DNA of 64,000 nucleotides from CAIVAT01 sp964473485 (GTDB lineage Bacteria; Bacteroidota; Bacteroidia; Bacteroidales; FEN-979), in the NCBI GenBank assembly GCA_964473485.1, contig CAYYPH010000006.1, forward strand, positions 1 to 64,000, in the 5' to 3' direction. Both the position numbers and the translations under genes were made by a program. Positions 58,908-64,000 of this stretch are shown here, piece by piece. Numbering within the stretch: position 1 is the first letter of the stretch; every line of letters begins with the position of its first letter. The notes beneath the pieces are model-generated. The model saw nothing but the letters and a program-made list of their open reading frames with translations, did no database searches and was not told the origin of the DNA.

Positions 58908-60386
58908 TCATGAACGGTCCTGCCGCAGCACCCTCAGGAAGGAGGAAAAATTCCAGAGACGGAGCAGAAGGGCGAACAGGGCAGAACCAAGCAGCATGAG
59001 GATAAAATTGCCCAGCCAGTCGATGTGCGGCGAGAGAAAAGGCCAGTCGATCGTAAATATTTTGGAGAGCATGTTGAAGCAGACCACGCCCATCATATAA
59101 AGGAAGAGGGTAAGCAGGTACCGGTGATTGATCCTGAAACGGAAGATCCGCTGGATCATAATGACCTGAAGAATCGCCATGGTGAACTGTGTGATGAGGC
59201 TTGATATGGCCGATCCGCGGGCAAGCAGGATGGGTATGAGGACGAAGTTCAACGCAAAATTGATTATCAGTCCGGCCAGTGCAATGATGTTCAGCTCTTT
59301 AAGATTTCCGTTGGCCGTCAGCAGGGTTCCAAGGATATACGAGGTTGAAACCGGTATGAAGCCCAGTATCAGCAGCCTGAAGACGCCCGCCGACTCTTCC
59401 AGGTGGGCATCGTACAGCAGCCCGATCACCTCGGTGCTGTAAAAAAACATGCCGAATCCCACAATGATGGCAAGGGTGATGATCAGGGTGTAAGAAAGTT
59501 TCAGCATATTTTCCACCGACTCGCGGTTCTTGACCATCCGCGAGAAGATTGGCACCAGCAGCACGGTGAAGAGGTAGGCCACCATGTTGGCGGCATCGAG
59601 CAGCCGGAACCCGGAAGCATAAATACCGGCCTGTTCGTTGCCAGTCTGTTCGGGCAAAAGGCTTTCAAGCATCACCGGGTCGAGCCGGTTGTAAAATGTC
59701 ATCAGTAAGACCAACAGTGCAAACGGAGCGCTCTGCTTGACGATCATGATGAAAAAAGGCCAGTTCCAGGCCAGTTTTCTGAAGTGCGCCTTTTTGACCA
59801 CGACCAGAAAGGCTACCAGGGCCGTGATGCTGTAGGCGGCGGTTTGCGAATAAACGAACCATTCGATGCGGAAAGGCGCCACAGTGACCTGACCCCAGAG
59901 CAGGACCCCGCAGAAGAGGATCATCAGGATGCGATCGAGGACCGACAACAGGCTGTCGGTGCGAAACATCATGTAACCCGAAACGTTCGATCGCAGGTAG
60001 AGGATGAAGGAGAGAAGGAATTGGTTAAAGGCAAGCCAGCCCAGCAGCCGGAACTGTTCGGTGTTGTATTTAAGAAACAGGGCAACGATAAACGCCAGGG
60101 CCACGTAAACAAAGCCAAGCAACAGTTTGAGCACCAGAATGCCTGAAAAATGCTTGTTCAGTAAATGATTGTGCTGGGCGATGTTCCGGTTGTTAAAATT
60201 GGTAATCCCAAGGTCAAGGATTATATTGAAAAGGAAGGAAAAATTAAGGACGACGAAATAAAATCCATAATCGCCCACCCCCACGATGCGTTGCACGGTA
60301 AGGTCAATCCCAAAAATCCAGAAAGGTTTTATGAGGAGATTCAGGAAGAGAAGTAACCCCAGGTTGGTCAGGAACTTACGCTGCAT
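58908..60386 (-). CDS. Polysaccharide flippase (Wzx/MATE-like)
   Basis: 492 residues with 12-14 membrane helices, starting MQRKFLTNLGLLLFLNLLIKPFWIFGIDLTV. The pattern GDYGFYFVVLNFSFLFNIILDLGI is typical of oligosaccharide flippases of the MOP superfamily, which move lipid-linked glycan units across the inner membrane. First gene of the minus-strand glycan operon, upstream of Wzz and the polymerase/ligase. A -7 box lies at 60456-60463. Confidence 0.88.
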   Translation of the reverse strand: MQRKFLTNLGLLLFLNLLIKPFWIFGIDLTVQRIVGVGDYGFYFVVLNFSFLFNIILDLGITNFNNRNIAQHNHLLNKHFSGILVLKLLLGFVYVALAFIVALFLKYNTEQFRLLGWLAFNQFLLSFILYLRSNVSGYMMFRTDSLLSVLDRILMILFCGVLLWGQVTVAPFRIEWFVYSQTAAYSITALVAFLVVVKKAHFRKLAWNWPFFIMIVKQSAPFALLVLLMTFYNRLDPVMLESLLPEQTGNEQAGIYASGFRLLDAANMVAYLFTVLLVPIFSRMVKNRESVENMLKLSYTLIITLAIIVGFGMFFYSTEVIGLLYDAHLEESAGVFRLLILGFIPVSTSYILGTLLTANGNLKELNIIALAGLIINFALNFVLIPILLARGSAISSLITQFTMAILQVIMIQRIFRFRINHRYLLTLFLYMMGVVCFNMLSKIFTIDWPFLSPHIDWLGNFILMLLGSALFALLLRLWNFSSFLRVLRQDRS

Positions 60387-60455
60387 GCAACACGAATAAA
60401 AGTCTCCGGCCGGAAACTTTTAACATTAACTCAAAAAATATTCAGATATTTGCTA

Positions 60456-60463
60456 CAAAGTTA
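60456..60463 (-). promoter_or_regulatory. -7 promoter box (minus-strand TAACTTTG) of the flippase operon
   Basis: CAAAGTTA on the plus strand reads TAACTTTG on the minus strand, 70 nt upstream of the flippase ATG, close to the divergent glycosyltransferase start at 60473. Confidence 0.45.
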
Positions 60464-60472
60464 AATAAATTA

Positions 60473-61600
60473 ATGAACATTGCTGTTAACACCCGGCTCC
60501 TCATCCCCGACAAACTCGAAGGCATCGGCTGGTTTACCTATGAATCGCTCAAGCGGATCACCGTCCAGCATCCTGAGCATCATTTCTTTTTCATTTTCGA
60601 CCGTGAATATCATCCATCCCTGCTTTTCAGCGATAACATCACCCCCGTCATCCAGTTTCCCCAGGCCCGCCATCCGCTGCTCTATTACACCTGGTTTGAA
60701 ATAGCCATCCCAAAACTGCTGGGAAAAATAAAACCCGACCTGTTTCTCTCTACCGACGGGTTTCTTTCGCTGAAGACCGATGTGAAATCGATGGTCGTGT
60801 TTCACGACCTGAATTTCGAACACTATCCCGAAGACATTCCGTTCTGGACGCGTCAGTATTACCGCAGGTTCACCCCGAAATATGCTGCAAGGGCAGCGAG
60901 GATCGCAACGGTATCAAGCTTTTCGAAGAATGACATCGTGGCGCAGTATCATGTTTCGCCCGATAAGGTAGATGTGGTGTACGACGGCGCCAACGACCTC
61001 TACAAACCACTGGATCAGAAAACAAAGACCAGCGTCAGGGCAAAGTACACCAAAGGGCATCCGTACTTCATATTCATTGGCTCCCTTCATCCGCGAAAAA
61101 ATCTTGCCAACCTTTTCAGGGCCTTCGATCTCTTCAAAAAATCGAATCCCTCGGAGGTGAAACTCCTTATCGTCGGGGCAAGGAAATGGTGGACCCGTGA
61201 GATCGATCTTGCCCTCAACCGGATGAACTTCTCCGACGATGTCATTTTCACCGGCAGGCTCCAGGCTGATGAACTTGCAAGGGTGCTCGGGTCGGCGCTT
61301 GCCCTCACCTATGTAAGTTATTTCGAAGGGTTTGGAATCCCGATCGTGGAGGCATTCCGCTGCGATGTGCCGGTCATCACATCTTCGGTGACCTCCATGC
61401 CTGAAGTGGCCGGCGATGCCGCACTTATGACCGATCCATTCAGCCCCGAATCCATCGCCGAAGCGCTCTACAAGATATACCAGTACGAAAGTCTCCGGGA
61501 TGACCTGGTGGTCAGGGGACGGCGGCGGAAAGATCTCTTTTCGTGGCAGAACACGGCCGACCGGTTGTGGGAATCGATTGAAAAAGCTGTAAAATCCTGA
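60473..61600 (+). CDS. Glycosyltransferase family 4 enzyme
   Basis: 375 residues, GT-B fold. The C-terminal donor site has the GT4 pattern: FIGSLHPRKNLANLFRAF, FTGRLQADELARVLGSA, YVSYFEGFGIPIVEAF with the EX7E pair, and VPVITSSVTSMPEVAGDAAL. It transfers a sugar to a lipid-linked or polysaccharide acceptor. Divergent from the flippase operon and 2 nt before purD. Confidence 0.9.
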   Translation: MNIAVNTRLLIPDKLEGIGWFTYESLKRITVQHPEHHFFFIFDREYHPSLLFSDNITPVIQFPQARHPLLYYTWFEIAIPKLLGKIKPDLFLSTDGFLSLKTDVKSMVVFHDLNFEHYPEDIPFWTRQYYRRFTPKYAARAARIATVSSFSKNDIVAQYHVSPDKVDVVYDGANDLYKPLDQKTKTSVRAKYTKGHPYFIFIGSLHPRKNLANLFRAFDLFKKSNPSEVKLLIVGARKWWTREIDLALNRMNFSDDVIFTGRLQADELARVLGSALALTYVSYFEGFGIPIVEAFRCDVPVITSSVTSMPEVAGDAALMTDPFSPESIAEALYKIYQYESLRDDLVVRGRRRKDLFSWQNTADRLWESIEKAVKS

Positions 61601-61602
61601 CT

Positions 61603-62883
61603 ATGATGAATGTATTGTTGCTGGGTTCGGGCGGGCGAGAGCATGCCCTGGCCTGGAAGATGGCACAAAGCCCTAAACTGTCAAAGCTGTTCATCGCCCC
61701 CGGCAATGCAGGTACCGCCCTTAGCGGGCAGAACATACCGCTGAATCTGAACAGTTTCAGTGATATACGGGCGTTCGTGCTACGCGAAAAGATCGACATG
61801 GTCGTGGTAGGACCTGAGGATCCGCTGGTAAACGGGATCCACGATTTTTTCCTCGCCGATCCGGTTCTAAAACCGATCCCAGTCATCGGACCCACCGCCG
61901 AAGCCGCCAACCTTGAAGGCAGCAAGGATTTCGCCAAAGCCTTTATGCAACGTCACAACATCCCCACGGCCCGTTACAAAACCTTTGATCGTGATTCATT
62001 GGCTGAAGCGGTGGCCTTCCTCGGCACCATGAAACCACCGTATGTGCTGAAAGCCGACGGCCTGGCAGCCGGCAAGGGCGTGGTGATCTGCGGAACCATG
62101 AAGGAAGCCCGCGAAACCCTTTCGGCAATGCTCTTAGAGGAAAAATTCGGACACGCATCCAGCAAGGTGGTGATCGAGGAATTCCTCAGCGGGATTGAAC
62201 TCAGCGTCTTCATCCTCACCGATGGATCGAATTACCTGCTGCTTCCCGAAGCAAAGGATTACAAGAAAATCGGTGAAGGCGACACCGGGCCCAACACAGG
62301 CGGCATGGGATCTGTCTCTCCGGTTCCTTTTGCTGACGACCGTTTCATGGAAAAGGTCACGGAACGGGTGATAAAGCCGACTGTTGAAGGTCTTCAGAAG
62401 GATGGCATCCGTTATACCGGTTTTATCTTTTTCGGCCTGATCAACGTCGATGGAGATCCTTTTGTGATCGAATACAACTGCAGGATGGGTGATCCGGAAA
62501 CCGAATCGGTGATCCCCAGGATTGGCAACGATCTGCTGGAACTTTTCCAGGCTACCGCCGCCGGCACCCTCAACAGGATGAAACTGGAAACCGACCCCCG
62601 TTTCGTGGCCACCGTCATGCTCGCATCACATGGATATCCGGGCAATTACGAAAAAGGCAAAGTGATCACGGGTACAGACAAGGTCGCCGGCAGCATCCTC
62701 TTCCATGCAGGCACCTCCTTCAACCACGAAGATGGCAGGCTTGTCACCAGCGGCGGTCGCGTCATGGCAGTCACTTCGTACGGAAACACCATGCAGGAAG
62801 CACTTGCGCAATCGTATGAGAGTGCCGGAAAGATAGTATTTGACGGGAAATCGTTGCGTAAAGACATCGGTTTCGATCTTTAG
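61603..62883 (+). CDS. purD: Phosphoribosylamine--glycine ligase
   Basis: 426 residues, second step of de novo purine synthesis (ATP-grasp). Conserved segments: LLGSGGREHALAWKMAQSP at the N-terminus, VVVGPEDPLVNGI, YVLKADGLAAGKGVVIC (ATP binding), GDTGPNTGGMGSVSPVPF and EYNCRMGDPETESVIPRI (metal site). Full length. Two nt after the glycosyltransferase stop, so probably co-transcribed, although the functions are unrelated. Confidence 0.97.
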   Translation: MMNVLLLGSGGREHALAWKMAQSPKLSKLFIAPGNAGTALSGQNIPLNLNSFSDIRAFVLREKIDMVVVGPEDPLVNGIHDFFLADPVLKPIPVIGPTAEAANLEGSKDFAKAFMQRHNIPTARYKTFDRDSLAEAVAFLGTMKPPYVLKADGLAAGKGVVICGTMKEARETLSAMLLEEKFGHASSKVVIEEFLSGIELSVFILTDGSNYLLLPEAKDYKKIGEGDTGPNTGGMGSVSPVPFADDRFMEKVTERVIKPTVEGLQKDGIRYTGFIFFGLINVDGDPFVIEYNCRMGDPETESVIPRIGNDLLELFQATAAGTLNRMKLETDPRFVATVMLASHGYPGNYEKGKVITGTDKVAGSILFHAGTSFNHEDGRLVTSGGRVMAVTSYGNTMQEALAQSYESAGKIVFDGKSLRKDIGFDL

Positions 62884-62908
62884 AAAGAAACCATTGTCCG
62901 TTTTTTTT

Positions 62909-62943
62909 TGAATTTTGACATTTGCATTTTGAATTTTGAATTC
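62909..62943. repeat. TTTTGAATTTTGACATTTGC-type repeat
   Basis: TTTGAATTTTGACATTTG and TTTTGAATTTTGAATTC units. It is the same module as 130-170 (inverted) and 52524-52591. It lies 11 nt before the GTG start of the following gene. Confidence 0.8.
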
Positions 62944-62954
62944 ACTTCTTCAAG

Positions 62955-63956
62955 GTGTTCATCAAATTCTTCAAATCCAGCTTTTTCGTCCAGTACCTGG
63001 TCATCACCCTTGCCGGGATCAGCCTGTGGATCAGGGCCTTTGCCTTACCGCCCCCCATGCCGTTTCCCGATGGGCCCACTCCCCTGTACCAGCTGATCTA
63101 CGCTTTACTGCATGATTACCCGTTCGTGGCAACCCTGTGCGGATTTATTCTCGTAATGGCTGAAGCCTATGGATTCACACAAATCCTTGACAGACATGAA
63201 CTGGTGCTTAAAAATTCTTCGTTACCGGCACTCGTTTTCGTTGTGATGATGAGCTTCCTCCCTCCCCAGTTGACCCTGAACCCCATCAACCTGGCCATGG
63301 GCCTGATGATCATGATCTTATACCACCTGCTTATTTACTACAACCGGCCCGACCACCTTGACAGAATCTTTGCATCCGGCTTTTTCACCGGCATCGCGTC
63401 AATGATATACCTGCCGTTTCTCCTCTGGTTCCTCTTCGTCATCGTCAGCTTCCTGTTTTTAAGAGCGGGAAACTGGCGTGCCTGGTTTGCCGCGTTCATC
63501 GGTCTGCTTACACCATTTATATACCTGGTGTCGTGGTATTTCTGGTTCGATGAACTGGCCCTGAAGATGCCGGCATACTTTCAGTTTTTCAATACCATCC
63601 TGCTCTATCCGAATCCTTTCCATAACGACTTCTGGGTGCTGAGCGTTTACACGGTGGCCATCGCTTTATGGGGTATCGCGGTTTTCAGGCGGGGACCCGT
63701 GGAAAAAACTGCAGAAGTGCGGGCAAAAACCAGCATCATCATGTGGACCATCGCCTTTACCATTCTTTCACTGGCCTACTCCCGATCGCTTACCGTTTTT
63801 CATCCGGCTCTTGCCGTTCCGGCCCTGTCGATGGTGATCTCCGGAGCGCTCATAAAGCTCAGGAAACCTAAGGCTGCCGAGGTGATGCTGCTGGTCTATT
63901 TCCTGATTATCCTGCTCAACAACCTTTTTATTCATCCGCTGATCTACAACCGATGA
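62955..63956 (+). CDS. Polytopic membrane protein (DUF6427-like)
   Basis: 333 residues with about 9-10 membrane helices starting MFIKFFKSSFFVQYLVITLAGISLWI. The start is GTG at 62955, just after the repeat; no ATG precedes the first helix. It resembles the DUF6427 membrane proteins of Bacteroidota; the function is not known. It is 71 nt after purD. The stop is at 63954-63956. The remaining 44 bases to the window edge show no gene. Confidence 0.7.
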   Translation: MFIKFFKSSFFVQYLVITLAGISLWIRAFALPPPMPFPDGPTPLYQLIYALLHDYPFVATLCGFILVMAEAYGFTQILDRHELVLKNSSLPALVFVVMMSFLPPQLTLNPINLAMGLMIMILYHLLIYYNRPDHLDRIFASGFFTGIASMIYLPFLLWFLFVIVSFLFLRAGNWRAWFAAFIGLLTPFIYLVSWYFWFDELALKMPAYFQFFNTILLYPNPFHNDFWVLSVYTVAIALWGIAVFRRGPVEKTAEVRAKTSIIMWTIAFTILSLAYSRSLTVFHPALAVPALSMVISGALIKLRKPKAAEVMLLVYFLIILLNNLFIHPLIYNR

Positions 63957-64000
63957 CTAAAAGTCACTTCCCGCTCTTGGCACATTACTCACCAAACCTT

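Overview
The window looks like a chromosomal segment of a Bacteroidota bacterium, probably a free-living or gut-type Bacteroidales-like lineage; the exact genus cannot be read from the sequence. Supporting signs are secreted proteins ending in type IX secretion (T9SS) sorting domains of both type A and type B, a PorX response regulator, a fused lpxC-fabZ gene, a FeoA-FeoB fusion, many TAnnTTTG promoter boxes placed shortly upstream of genes, few Shine-Dalgarno sequences, and intergenic low-complexity repeats. No rRNA, tRNA, CRISPR array or prophage was recognised.

Layout. 1-300: the 3' end of a group II intron, directly followed by a mosaic of simple repeats. 508-14496: three very large secreted proteins in tandem. 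They have different N-terminal modules but share a C-terminal cassette ending in a FISUMP (Fibrobacter succinogenes major paralogous) domain; palindromic 19-nt repeats separate the second and third. 14.5-26.5 kb: a small secreted protein, the bifunctional folate/histidine enzyme FTCD, a HEXXH lipoprotein, a T9SS cargo protein, HutI and two tandem C10 (streptopain-type) cysteine peptidases. This mix suggests protein and histidine use. 26.5-33.4 kb: an orphan IS1595-type zinc-ribbon protein, two paralogous thioredoxins (one a lipoprotein), a WbqC-like protein, a TonB-C-like protein, FeoAB with a small Cys-rich partner, an NlpC/P60 peptidase and an outer-membrane barrel. 33.4-40.3 kb: a minus-strand operon of a small secreted protein, two T9SS cargo proteins and tex.

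40.4-47.1 kb: LutA-like protein, aroB-aroA, alanine dehydrogenase, tsaE and porX, all on the minus strand. 47.2-52.4 kb: the divergent lipid A cluster (HD hydrolase, lpxD, lpxC-fabZ, lpxA, ABC ATPase). 52.4-52.7 kb: a second repeat mosaic with the same modules as the first, in inverted orientation. 52.7-60.4 kb: FkbM methyltransferase, EF-P with a second LpxD-like protein, then a minus-strand polysaccharide operon (flippase, two Wzz-type proteins, O-antigen ligase/polymerase). 60.5-64 kb: glycosyltransferase, purD and a polytopic membrane protein.

The shared theme is the cell surface. T9SS cargo, the T9SS regulator PorX, lipid A enzymes and polysaccharide assembly genes lie together; in related bacteria many T9SS cargo proteins are anchored to a special lipopolysaccharide, so the grouping may be functional. 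The least explained signal is the set of ordered intergenic repeat mosaics, which also reach into gene ends and 5' untranslated regions.
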